Assembly: GCA_035461385.1 (NCBI GenBank)
Contig: DATHVI010000180.1
Location: 1-42,888 of the forward strand
DNA: 42,888 nt
From: DATHVI01 sp035461385
GTDB taxonomy: Bacteria > Actinomycetota > Thermoleophilia > Solirubrobacterales > 70-9
Direction of reading: 5' to 3'
The notes beneath the pieces were generated by a model, which worked only from the letters and a program-made list of their open reading frames with translations, was not told the origin of the DNA and did no database searches. Below, piece after piece: positions 1-6,874 of this stretch. Within the stretch, counting starts at the first letter, position 1; each line of letters begins with the position of its first letter. The translations under genes were made by a program, and so were the position numbers.

Positions 1-413
1 CGGCCGGCGATCTCCGACATCGGCGCCAGCAGCGGCAGCCGGCCGTCGGCGTCCTCGACCGTCTCGTAGGCGATCGCAACGCAGCCGGAGTCGACCAGCG
101 CGTCGGTCAGCGGCCGGTCGGCCGCGAGGTGGAGGTAGGTGAAGAGGACGAGATCGTCGCGAAGGAAGCCGTATTCGGAGGCGATCGGCTCCTTTACCTT
201 GACCACGAGCTCGCTCTCAGCCCATGCCTCCGCCTGCGAGCACAGCGCCGCCCCGGCGCGCTCGTAGTCGGCGTCGGCGAATCCCGAGCCCTCGCCCGCC
301 CCCGCCTGGACCAAGACCTCGTGGCCGTCGGCGGTGAGCTCGCGGGCGCCGGCGGGCGTCAGCGCAACCCGCCGCTCGGCCGGCTTTACCTCGCGCGGGA
401 CCCCGACCCTCAC
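1..413 (-). CDS. ald: Alanine dehydrogenase, N-terminal 137 residues (cut by window edge)
   Basis: NAD-dependent enzyme interconverting L-alanine and pyruvate plus ammonia in the cytosol. Reading the minus strand from a GTG gives MRVGVPREVKPAERRVALTP, the classic alanine dehydrogenase N-terminus. The expected substrate-binding Lys lies at about 74 (in VKVKEP) and the catalytic His at about 95 (in YLHLAA). The GTG overlaps the TGA of the aminotransferase upstream (GTGA), so this is the third gene of the mmsA operon. There it would recycle alanine made by the transaminase. The NAD-binding half lies outside the window. Assignment is by recalled family motifs. A transhydrogenase alpha subunit shares this fold but fits the opening less well. 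Confidence 0.9.
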   Translation of the reverse strand, partial: MRVGVPREVKPAERRVALTPAGARELTADGHEVLVQAGAGEGSGFADADYERAGAALCSQAEAWAESELVVKVKEPIASEYGFLRDDLVLFTYLHLAADRPLTDALVDSGCVAIAYETVEDADGRLPLLAPMSEIAG

Positions 414-1783
414 GCCGGGCCCCCGTTGACGGCAGAGCCGATCCCGATCTGCTCGGCGGCAGCGACGAGGGTCGCGCGCATCGCCTCGACGACCTCGTCA
501 AGCACTCCCTCGTCGGCGATCAGCGGCGGGGCGATCTGGAGCACCGGGTCGCCGCGGTCGTCGGCGCGGGCGATCAGCCCCGCCTCGGCGAGCAGCGGCG
601 GGATCACCTGGCGGACGAGCCGGGTGACGCCCCCCGGCTCGAACCGCCCCTCGCCACCGTCGGGGGTGAGCTCGGCGGCGAAGAAGAAGCCGTCGCCGCG
701 GACGTCGCCGACGATCGGCAGCGGCGCCACCTCCTCGTCGAGGCGCCGGCGCAGGTAGGGCTCCAGCCTGCGGACGTTCTCGAGCACCCCGTCGCGCTCG
801 AAGATCTCGATGTTGCGGAGCGCGAGCGCGGCGGCGAGCGGGTGCCCGCCGAAGGTGATCCCGTGGAGCAGCACCGCGCCGGGGCGGTAGAGCGGCTCGG
901 CGACCCGCTCGGAGGCGAGCACCGCGCCCATCGGCGCGTAGGCGGAGGTGAGGCCCTTGGCGATCGTGATCAGGTCGGGGCTCGTGCCGTAGCGCTCGAC
1001 CGCGAACCACTCGCCGAGCCGGCCGCAGCCGGAGATCACCTCGTCGGCGACGAGCAGGATCCCGTGGCGATCGCAGATCTCCCGCAGCCCGGGCCAGTAG
1101 CCCGGCGGCGGGACGAGGCAGCCGCCGGCGTTCTGGATCGGCTCCGCGATCACCATCGCCACCGTCTCCGGGCCCTCCTCGGCGATCGTCCGCTCGATCT
1201 CTGAGAGCAGCGCCGCGGTCAGCTCCTCGCCCTCGAGCTCGGAGCGGAACGGGTTCGTGTTCGAGACGTGGCGGGTTTCGATCGCCGGGTTGCCGAACGG
1301 CGCCTTGAACCGCTCGACCCCGGTCAGCGAGAGCGCCCCGAGGGTCACCCCGTGGTAGGCGATGTCGCGCGCGATCGCCTTCGTCCGCTCGGGCTGCCCG
1401 TTGGCGACGTGGTACTGGCGGACGAGCTTCCACGCCGCCTCGACCGCCTCCGAGCCGCCGCTGGTGAAGAAAACGCGCTCGATCCCGTCGGGGGCGAGGC
1501 CGGCGAGCCGCTCGGCGAGCTCGAGCGCGGGTGGGTGTGCTGTGGCCCAGTTGGTGTTGAACGAAAGCTTCGTCAGCTGCTCGGCCGCAGCCGCCGCCAT
1601 CTCCTCGCCGTAGCTGTAGCCGATCTGGCAGCAGAACAGGCTCGAGAGCCCGTCGACGTAGCGGCGCCCGTCGGTGTCGAAGACGTACGGCCCCTCGCCG
1701 CGCTCGAGCACGAGCAGCTTCGAGCCCTCGGGACCGTAGGCCCCGTTGGCGGCGAAGTGGAGCAGCAGGTGGTCGTCTCTCAC
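410..1783 (-). CDS. Class III (omega-amino acid:pyruvate) aminotransferase
   Basis: PLP enzyme of 457 residues, normal for class III aminotransferases. The cofactor phosphate/ring region is FFTSGGSEAVEAAWK (about 105-119), followed by YHG at 143-145. The Asp that pairs with the pyridine nitrogen is D247 (LVADEVISG), and the Schiff-base Lys is K276 (TIAKGLTSAY). An in-frame ATG lies further upstream at 1894, but the sequence before residue MRDDHLLLHF is antisense of mmsA. I therefore use the GTG that overlaps the mmsA stop (GTGA). Between a CoA-acylating semialdehyde dehydrogenase and alanine dehydrogenase, the likely reaction is beta-alanine (or a similar omega-amine) plus pyruvate giving malonate semialdehyde plus alanine. 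Family is secure; substrate is inferred from context. Confidence 0.88.
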   Translation of the reverse strand: MRDDHLLLHFAANGAYGPEGSKLLVLERGEGPYVFDTDGRRYVDGLSSLFCCQIGYSYGEEMAAAAAEQLTKLSFNTNWATAHPPALELAERLAGLAPDGIERVFFTSGGSEAVEAAWKLVRQYHVANGQPERTKAIARDIAYHGVTLGALSLTGVERFKAPFGNPAIETRHVSNTNPFRSELEGEELTAALLSEIERTIAEEGPETVAMVIAEPIQNAGGCLVPPPGYWPGLREICDRHGILLVADEVISGCGRLGEWFAVERYGTSPDLITIAKGLTSAYAPMGAVLASERVAEPLYRPGAVLLHGITFGGHPLAAALALRNIEIFERDGVLENVRRLEPYLRRRLDEEVAPLPIVGDVRGDGFFFAAELTPDGGEGRFEPGGVTRLVRQVIPPLLAEAGLIARADDRGDPVLQIAPPLIADEGVLDEVVEAMRATLVAAAEQIGIGSAVNGGPA

Positions 1784-3252
1784 GCCCACTTCGACGTCAC
1801 CACCTTCTTGCGGGTGTAGAAGTCGACCGCGTCGGTGCCGTTCGCGTGCAGGTCGCCGTCGATCGAGTCCTTCCAGCCCGAGAACGGGAACCACGCCACC
1901 GGCGCCGGGACGCCGACGTTGACGCCGACCATCCCCGCCCCGATCCCGTAGCGGTAGGCGCGCGCCGCGGCCCCCGAGGAGGTGAAGATCGCGCCGGCGT
2001 TGCCGTAGCGGCTGCGGTTGACGAGCCCGATCGCGGTCTCGAGGTCGGGCGCGCGGAGCACCGTCAGCACCGGGCCGAAGAGCTCATCGCGGACGACGCG
2101 CGACTCGGGCGCTGCACGGTCGATGATCGTCGGCCCGAGCTCGGCGCCGCCGGCGCCGCCGTCGCCGCGGCCGTCGAGCACCAGCGAGGCGCCCTCGGCG
2201 AGCGCGGCGTCGATCTCGCGCTCGATCCGCTCGCGGACCTCGGGCGAGACCAGCGGGCAGACGTCGGTCTCGGGCTCTGAGCCGGCGCCGACGCGGAGCT
2301 CGCGCGCCCCGGCGACGACGCGACCGAGCGAGGCGTCCTGCTCGGTCTCGTCGCCGACCAGCACCAGCAGCGAGCCGGCGAGGCAGCGCTGCCCGGCGGC
2401 GCCGAACGCCGAGCCGAGGACGCCGCTGACCATCAGCTCGGGGTCGGCGTCGGGCATCACGATCAGCGCGTTCTTCGCCCCGCCGAGCGCCTGGACGCGC
2501 TTGCCGCGCTCGGCGGCCTTGGTCGCGATCAGCCGCGCGGTCGACGCCTGGCCGACGAACGAGATCGCGTCGACGCCGGGGTGCTCCCAGATCGACTCGA
2601 CCGCCTCGCGGCCGCCGTGGACGAGGTTCAAGACCCCGGCCGGGATCTCGTCGACGCGGTCGATCAGGTCGAAGATCAGCTCCGAGGGACGCGGGTCGCG
2701 CTCGGAGGGCTTGAGGACGAAGCTGTTGCCGGTGGCGATCGCGTAGGGCAGGAACCAGAGCGGGATCATCGCCGGGAAGTTGAACGGGGTGATCGCGGCG
2801 ACGACCCCGACCGGCTGGCGGACCATCTCGACGTCGAGGCCGCGGGCGACGCCCTCGAGGTTCTCCCCCTTGAGCAGGTGGGGGATCGCCGCGGCCGACT
2901 CGACCGACTCGATCCCGCGCGCGACCTCGCCCTCGGCGTCGGCGAGCGTCTTGCCCATGTCGGCGGTGACGAGCTCGGCGATCTCGCGCTGGTGGGAGAC
3001 GAGCGCGTCGCGGAGGGCGAGCACGGCGCGCGCGCGCCGCTGCGGCGCGACGGCGCGCCACGCGGGCTGCGCCTCGCGGGCGGCGCGGACCGCGGCGTCG
3101 ATGTCGTCGGCGCCCGACATCGGCACCCTCGCGACGACCTCCCCGCTCGCCGGGTCGCGGTCGTCGATCGTCTCCGTGGCCCGCGGCTCCGCCCAACTGC
3201 CGTCGATGTAGTTGGGCAGGGTCCTGGTCGCGGTCGCGAGCGTTTCGGGCAT
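1780..3252 (-). CDS. mmsA: CoA-acylating methylmalonate/malonate-semialdehyde dehydrogenase
   Basis: Aldehyde dehydrogenase superfamily, 490 residues. It oxidises (methyl)malonate semialdehyde with NAD and CoA to propionyl- or acetyl-CoA plus CO2. The nucleophile is C290 in GQRCLAGS and the oxyanion Asn is N158 in TPFNFP. The position that is a general-base Glu in hydrolytic ALDHs reads ALGGAKN (about 255-261), without Glu, as expected for the CoA-dependent MmsA group. The ATG is preceded by AGGAGGCGCCGA, a good ribosome site. It is the first gene of the mmsA, aminotransferase, ald operon, and the next start overlaps its stop. It is divergent from the PucR-type regulator, its likely controller. 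In valine or myo-inositol pathways the same enzyme handles methylmalonate semialdehyde; the transaminase neighbour favours beta-alanine. Confidence 0.92.
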   Translation of the reverse strand: MPETLATATRTLPNYIDGSWAEPRATETIDDRDPASGEVVARVPMSGADDIDAAVRAAREAQPAWRAVAPQRRARAVLALRDALVSHQREIAELVTADMGKTLADAEGEVARGIESVESAAAIPHLLKGENLEGVARGLDVEMVRQPVGVVAAITPFNFPAMIPLWFLPYAIATGNSFVLKPSERDPRPSELIFDLIDRVDEIPAGVLNLVHGGREAVESIWEHPGVDAISFVGQASTARLIATKAAERGKRVQALGGAKNALIVMPDADPELMVSGVLGSAFGAAGQRCLAGSLLVLVGDETEQDASLGRVVAGARELRVGAGSEPETDVCPLVSPEVRERIEREIDAALAEGASLVLDGRGDGGAGGAELGPTIIDRAAPESRVVRDELFGPVLTVLRAPDLETAIGLVNRSRYGNAGAIFTSSGAAARAYRYGIGAGMVGVNVGVPAPVAWFPFSGWKDSIDGDLHANGTDAVDFYTRKKVVTSKWA

Positions 3253-3408
3253 TCGGCGCCTCCTGCGGTGGTTGCGGATCGGTCCAACTCGATTGTGGAG
3301 GCCGCGGGCGCAAATCGGACGCGACGGCCGGCCACAAGTTCGCGCCTGTTGTTTGTCGAATCGTCAGATAACCGGCCGCCGAAGGTGGCCCGGGGGCGAC
3401 GACATGTC
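3253..3408. promoter_or_regulatory. Divergent control region between mmsA operon and PucR-type regulator
   Basis: This 156-base region separates the two divergent starts. It contains the ribosome site of mmsA (plus-strand complement near 3253-3262) and a locally less GC-rich stretch around 3345-3372 (TTGTTTGTCGAATCGTCAGA), the likely place for promoters or a PucR site. I cannot fix a convincing -35/-10 pair on either strand. That this is the regulator's binding region is inferred from the divergent layout. Confidence 0.4.
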
Positions 3409-5100
3409 ATGATCGCCTACGAGATGGCCGGAAACGGCGACGGCGAGGCGCAGCACTTCCCGGTCACCGTCCGCGAGGTCCTCGAGCTGCCGGTGATCGT
3501 TCGCGGCGTGCCCGAGGTCGTCGCCGGAGCAGACGGCCTCGACCGCCCGGTCCGCTGGGTCCACTCGGGCGAGGTCCCCTACATGGCCGAGATGCTGAAG
3601 GGCGGCGAGATGCTGCTGATGACCGGGATCGGGATCGGCCAGACCGAGCGCGAGCAGCGCCGCTTCGTCGCCGACCTCGACGAGCTCGGGATCGCGGCGC
3701 TGGTGATCGAGCTCGGCGCCCGGTTCCGCCGCCTGCCGAAGGCGCTCTCGGGCGAGGCGACGCGTCGCGGGCTGCCGCTGATCGCGCTCCACCACGAGAT
3801 CCGCTTCGTCGAGGTCACCGAGGCGGTCCACCGCGAGATCGTCAACCGACAGGTCGAGTTGATGCGCCGCGGCGACGAGCTCCACCGCCGGTTCACCTCG
3901 CTGATGCTCGAGGGCGCCGGGATCCCGGAGGTCTTGAGCGAGCTCGCCGGGGCGATCGGCAACCCGGTCGTGCTCGAGAAGGCCGACCAGGGGGTGATCT
4001 ACCACGCGACCGCCGAAGCCGGCGACGCCGCCGTGCTCGCCGCCTGGGATGCGTTCGCGCGCCGGCTCCCCGGCGCGCCCGCGGCGGTCGAGCAGCCGGT
4101 GCCGACCGGGGGCGAGGAGCGCTGGGGGCGGCTGGTCGCGCTCGCTGTCGACGGGCCGCTCGACCGCCGGGCCGAGATCGCGGTCGAGCGGGCGGTCGGC
4201 CTGATCGCGCTGGCGCTGCTTCGCGACCGCGCCGAGGAGGCGACCTCACGCCGCGAGCGCGGGAACTTCCTCGTCGGCCTGCTCGACGGAGAGGTCGACG
4301 AGGCAGAGACGCGCCAGCGCGCCGCCGACCTCGGCTTCACCCGCCGCGGCGCGGTGATGCTGCCGCTCGCCGTCGCCCCGGCGCTGACGCCTTCGCTCGG
4401 CGGCGCCCGCGCCCGCGCCGAAGCCTGGTCACCGGTCTGGCGCGACCTCCGCAGCGAGCTCGACGACCGCAAGGTCCCGGTGATCGCGGGGACCCGGTCG
4501 GGCGAGGCGGAGCTCCTCGTCGTCGTCGGCCTGCGCGATGAGACGGGCCGCGACGAGATGGCCGACCAGCTCGCGGCGCTGCTCGCCGGCGCCGCCGGGC
4601 GCCACCTCGGCGACGGCGCCGCCCCGGTGCTCAGCGTCGGTCCGGTCGCCCGGAGCTGGCGCGCGGTCGGCGCCGGCCTGCGGATGGCGGCCGACGAGCT
4701 CGGCGCCGCGATCCACGCCCGCCCCCGCCCGTGGCACGACGCGGCCAGCCCCGACCTCGACGGCCTGCTGTGGTCGCTTCGCAACCGCCCCGAGCTTCGC
4801 CGCTTCGCCGACTCGCGGCTCGCCTCGCTGGTCGAGCACGACCGCCGCCGCCGCTCGAAGCTCCTCCCCACCCTCGCCGCCTACTGCGAGCACGGGGGCC
4901 GCAAGGCCGAGACAGCGCGCGCGCTCTACATCGAGCGGCAGTCGCTCTACCACCGCCTCGCGCGGATCGAGGACCTGCTCGGCGTCGACCTCTCCGACGG
5001 CGAGACCCTGCTCGCGTTGCACCTTGCGGTCAGGGCGCGGGCGCAGATCGAGCCGGGGGGCGCCGCGAACGGCGAGGGGGGCGGATCGCCCCGACCTTGA
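3409..5100 (+). CDS. PucR/CdaR-family transcriptional regulator
   Basis: DNA-binding regulator of about 563 residues. Residues about 15-140 (VTVREVLELPVIVRGVPEVV through the LIELGARFRRLPK region) match the N-terminal PucR ligand domain. A middle GGDEF-like CdaR segment follows. The C-terminus (about 440-550; LLPTLAAYCEHGGRKAETAR, then LYIERQSLYHRLARIEDLLG) is the PucR-type helix-turn-helix. Starts at 3409 or 3424 are both possible; I chose the first because a G-rich stretch precedes it. The gene is divergent from mmsA, aminotransferase and ald. In Bacillus, PucR controls purine catabolism; here the adjacent operon suggests control by a beta-alanine or purine/pyrimidine-derived ligand, which is inference. 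Its stop codon overlaps the -35 box of the next gene. Confidence 0.88.
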   Translation: MIAYEMAGNGDGEAQHFPVTVREVLELPVIVRGVPEVVAGADGLDRPVRWVHSGEVPYMAEMLKGGEMLLMTGIGIGQTEREQRRFVADLDELGIAALVIELGARFRRLPKALSGEATRRGLPLIALHHEIRFVEVTEAVHREIVNRQVELMRRGDELHRRFTSLMLEGAGIPEVLSELAGAIGNPVVLEKADQGVIYHATAEAGDAAVLAAWDAFARRLPGAPAAVEQPVPTGGEERWGRLVALAVDGPLDRRAEIAVERAVGLIALALLRDRAEEATSRRERGNFLVGLLDGEVDEAETRQRAADLGFTRRGAVMLPLAVAPALTPSLGGARARAEAWSPVWRDLRSELDDRKVPVIAGTRSGEAELLVVVGLRDETGRDEMADQLAALLAGAAGRHLGDGAAPVLSVGPVARSWRAVGAGLRMAADELGAAIHARPRPWHDAASPDLDGLLWSLRNRPELRRFADSRLASLVEHDRRRRSKLLPTLAAYCEHGGRKAETARALYIERQSLYHRLARIEDLLGVDLSDGETLLALHLAVRARAQIEPGGAANGEGGGSPRP

Positions 5101-5125
5101 CGGCTTCGAACCGACCGGCTACCCT
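5097..5125 (+). promoter_or_regulatory. Sigma-70-type promoter TTGACG-N17-TACCCT
   Basis: The -35 box TTGACG (5097-5102) lies on the stop codon of the PucR-type gene. A 17-base spacer leads to TACCCT (5120-5125), which fits the actinobacterial -10 form TANNNT. A strong ribosome site (GGGGAAGGA, about 5180-5188) and ATG follow about 75 bases later. The same -35, spacer length and -10, and a similar leader, occur again at 6741-6769. Confidence 0.65.
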
Positions 5126-5199
5126 CCGCCGGCCACCAGGGAGAATCACCGGATCGGCGTCGTCCGGAGAGCGACCGCCGGGGAAGGACCCACCACAGC

Positions 5200-6129
5200 A
5201 TGAATCACCACCACTCGCGGGGACGCAGGCTCCCCTTGCTCGTTGCCATCGGCGCTGCGATCGCGGTCGGCGGAGCGGCGATCGCCTGGGCCGCCCCGGT
5301 CACGATCCCCGTCAGCTCCAGCAACGACCTCAACCTCGAGTCGAAGGGCGACGGTCACTTCGACGTCAGTCAGCCGCCCGACCAGTTCAACGACGACTGC
5401 GCGCTCGGCGACCTCGGTGGCGACCCTTCCGACGACGTCGGCTACACGCCCGCGAACGACGCCAGGTCAGAAGGCGGCGATACCGACACCTTCGACGGCG
5501 GCCTGGTGCTCGCCGTGGCCCGCCCGGGTGGCACTCCGAAGGTCTTCGAGGACCCGGACGGAATCGGCAACAAGGTCGGCGAGCAGATCACGGTCGGCCC
5601 GGCGAAGATGCTCGGGCTCCGGGTGGCCCGCACCGAGCGCGCGTTCTCCAACACCCCGACGCTGCGCTCGCTGATCAAGCTCCGCAACACGAAGCGCAAG
5701 AGCGTGCGGCGGAAGCTGATCTGGGACTCCGACCTCGGTGCCGATGACAGCGAGGTGGTGATCGCTTCGAGCACCAACGACCTCGTGCTCTCCAATGCCG
5801 ACCGCTGGATGATCTTCGACGAGAGCGACGGCAGCGACCCGTTGGGGACGTTCATCCTCTACGGCAAGGGCAAGCGGGTGAAGAGGACGAAGGTCTTCAA
5901 CCCGGTCGTGGACGCGGACAGCTGTATCTCGTTTCAGATCACCTTGAAGATCCCGAAGCGCAGCACGCGCTACCTCCTGTTCTTCACCCAGGTGCACGAC
6001 TCCGATGCGCCTGGCGCGGCGTCCCTCGCGGCGAGGAGGTTCGACCGCCGCAAGCCGAAGGGCGTACTCGGCGGGCTCAGCAAGGCGGTGAAGAAGAAGA
6101 TCGTGAACTGGGATCTTGCCGGCCGCTAG
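5200..6129 (+). CDS. Secreted protein of unknown function (309 aa)
   Basis: The N-terminus is a clear Sec signal peptide: basic RGRRLPLL, then a hydrophobic core (LVAIGAAIAVGGAAIAWA), with likely cleavage after AWA near residue 32. The mature part is Asp/Ser-rich and then turns basic (RNTKRKSVRRK, KKKIVNW). It reads as beta-rich and has no enzyme motif I recognise; two cysteines (near residues 67 and 243) could form a disulfide. It is a single gene with its own promoter just upstream and a strong ribosome site GGGGAAGGA. The function is unknown; extracellular location is the only firm statement. Confidence 0.75.
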   Translation: MNHHHSRGRRLPLLVAIGAAIAVGGAAIAWAAPVTIPVSSSNDLNLESKGDGHFDVSQPPDQFNDDCALGDLGGDPSDDVGYTPANDARSEGGDTDTFDGGLVLAVARPGGTPKVFEDPDGIGNKVGEQITVGPAKMLGLRVARTERAFSNTPTLRSLIKLRNTKRKSVRRKLIWDSDLGADDSEVVIASSTNDLVLSNADRWMIFDESDGSDPLGTFILYGKGKRVKRTKVFNPVVDADSCISFQITLKIPKRSTRYLLFFTQVHDSDAPGAASLAARRFDRRKPKGVLGGLSKAVKKKIVNWDLAGR

Positions 6130-6166
6130 TTGAGCGGCGCATAAACGTTTGCGAACGGCTGAAGAG

Positions 6167-6215
6167 CCCTCCGCCGACAGGCGCGGGTGAGTCGCCGGCA
6201 GCCGGGCGCGGAGGG
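6167..6215. terminator. Possible bidirectional terminator between convergent genes
   Basis: CCCTCCGC (6167-6174) and GCGGAGGG (6208-6215) form an 8-bp perfect stem around a 33-base, GC-rich loop that could fold further. It sits between two converging genes, so it could stop both transcripts. There is no T-tract, and the large loop makes this uncertain. Confidence 0.35.
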
Positions 6216-6216
6216 T

Positions 6217-6672
6217 TCAGGCCGCAGGCGGGCGGCCCTCTCGCCCCTCCTCGAGCTCGCGCTTGAGACTGCTCCAGATCGTCCGCGCCTGGCGCCTTGC
6301 GATCGGGCCGAGCAGCGGGCGCAGCAGGCGAAGAGCGCCCTGGGGGCGGACCTCCCAGACCCAGCGCATCGACGTTCCCTCCGGCACCGGCTCGAAGTCG
6401 AGCGCCGAGTCGATCTCGATCCCCGCAGCCCGGGTGGTCGAGGCGAGCCGGCGCGGACGCTCGTAGGTCCTTAGCTCGACGAGCATCGGCACGACTCGCC
6501 CGCCGAATCCTCTCGTCTCGCTGCGAAACCGGGTTCCCCCTCCCACCGGACCGTCGGTGAGCTTCTCGGCCGAGACGATCCGCGGGTCGTAGACGTTGCG
6601 CTCGTCGGCGACGAAGTCGAAGACCTCCTCGACCGGACGCTCGATCACGATCTGACCCCGGACATACGCCAT
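6217..6672 (-). CDS. SRPBCC-family (polyketide cyclase/START-like) protein
   Basis: A 151-residue protein with the SRPBCC opening: a first strand, then VEEVFDFVADERNVYDP (about 14-30). The alternating strands that follow (GTRFRSETRGFGG; TSMRWVWEVRP) and a long C-terminal helix (ARRQARTIWSSLKRELEEG) would make the helix-grip cavity that binds a hydrophobic ligand. No catalytic residues are assignable, so the role is unknown. It is transcribed alone, divergent from the MFS gene and convergent with the secreted protein. A TAGGGT on the minus strand (6692-6697) could be its -10 box, but no matching -35 is seen. Confidence 0.78.
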   Translation of the reverse strand: MAYVRGQIVIERPVEEVFDFVADERNVYDPRIVSAEKLTDGPVGGGTRFRSETRGFGGRVVPMLVELRTYERPRRLASTTRAAGIEIDSALDFEPVPEGTSMRWVWEVRPQGALRLLRPLLGPIARRQARTIWSSLKRELEEGREGRPPAA

Positions 6673-6740
6673 TTCACTCGCGTCGCCCGCGACCCTACTC
6701 GCCCTCCGGCCGCGAGCGGGTTCGCGCGGCGGCCGAACGG

Positions 6741-6769
6741 TTGACCGCCGGAGATCGAGCGACTACCCT
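6741..6769 (+). promoter_or_regulatory. Sigma-70-type promoter TTGACC-N17-TACCCT
   Basis: TTGACC (6741-6746), a 17-base spacer and TACCCT (6764-6769) precede the leader of the MFS gene. The arrangement and flanks match the promoter at 5097-5125. The leader contains CCGACC (6774-6779), which can pair with GGTCGG (6816-6821) next to the ribosome site GGGGAAGGA. It also contains an inner GGCGCC-GC-GGCGCC hairpin, so translation could be modulated. Confidence 0.65.
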
Positions 6770-6838
6770 CCCGCCGACCACTCGGCGAGGCTGGATCGAC
6801 GGGCGCCGCGGCGCCGGTCGGGGAAGGAACACCGCAGC

Positions 6839-6874
6839 ATGCCGCGCCGCCCGCGAATCGACGGCCGGGAATGA
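6839..6874 (+). CDS. Short leader ORF (11 aa) overlapping the MFS start
   Basis: ATG 9-10 bases after a strong ribosome site (GGGGAAGGA, 6821-6829) opens a reading frame coding MPRRPRIDGRE. Its TGA overlaps the ATG of the transporter (ATGA). The transporter's own start lacks a comparable ribosome site (GACGGCCGGGA precedes it). The short frame therefore probably delivers ribosomes to the transporter by translational coupling. It may have no function as a peptide. That it is translated is inference from the ribosome site and the exact overlap. Confidence 0.5.
   Translation: MPRRPRIDGRE

Noticed and set aside
1784..1894. N-terminal extension of the aminotransferase to an upstream ATG
   Set aside because: The extra residues come from DNA coding mmsA in another frame. 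The GTG overlapping the mmsA stop fits the operon pattern and the family N-terminus.
5126..5199. A known riboswitch in the twin leaders at 5126-5199 and 6770-6838
   Set aside because: The sequence similarity is confined to the promoter, first bases and ribosome site. The pairings I can draw differ between the two and no known aptamer core is seen.
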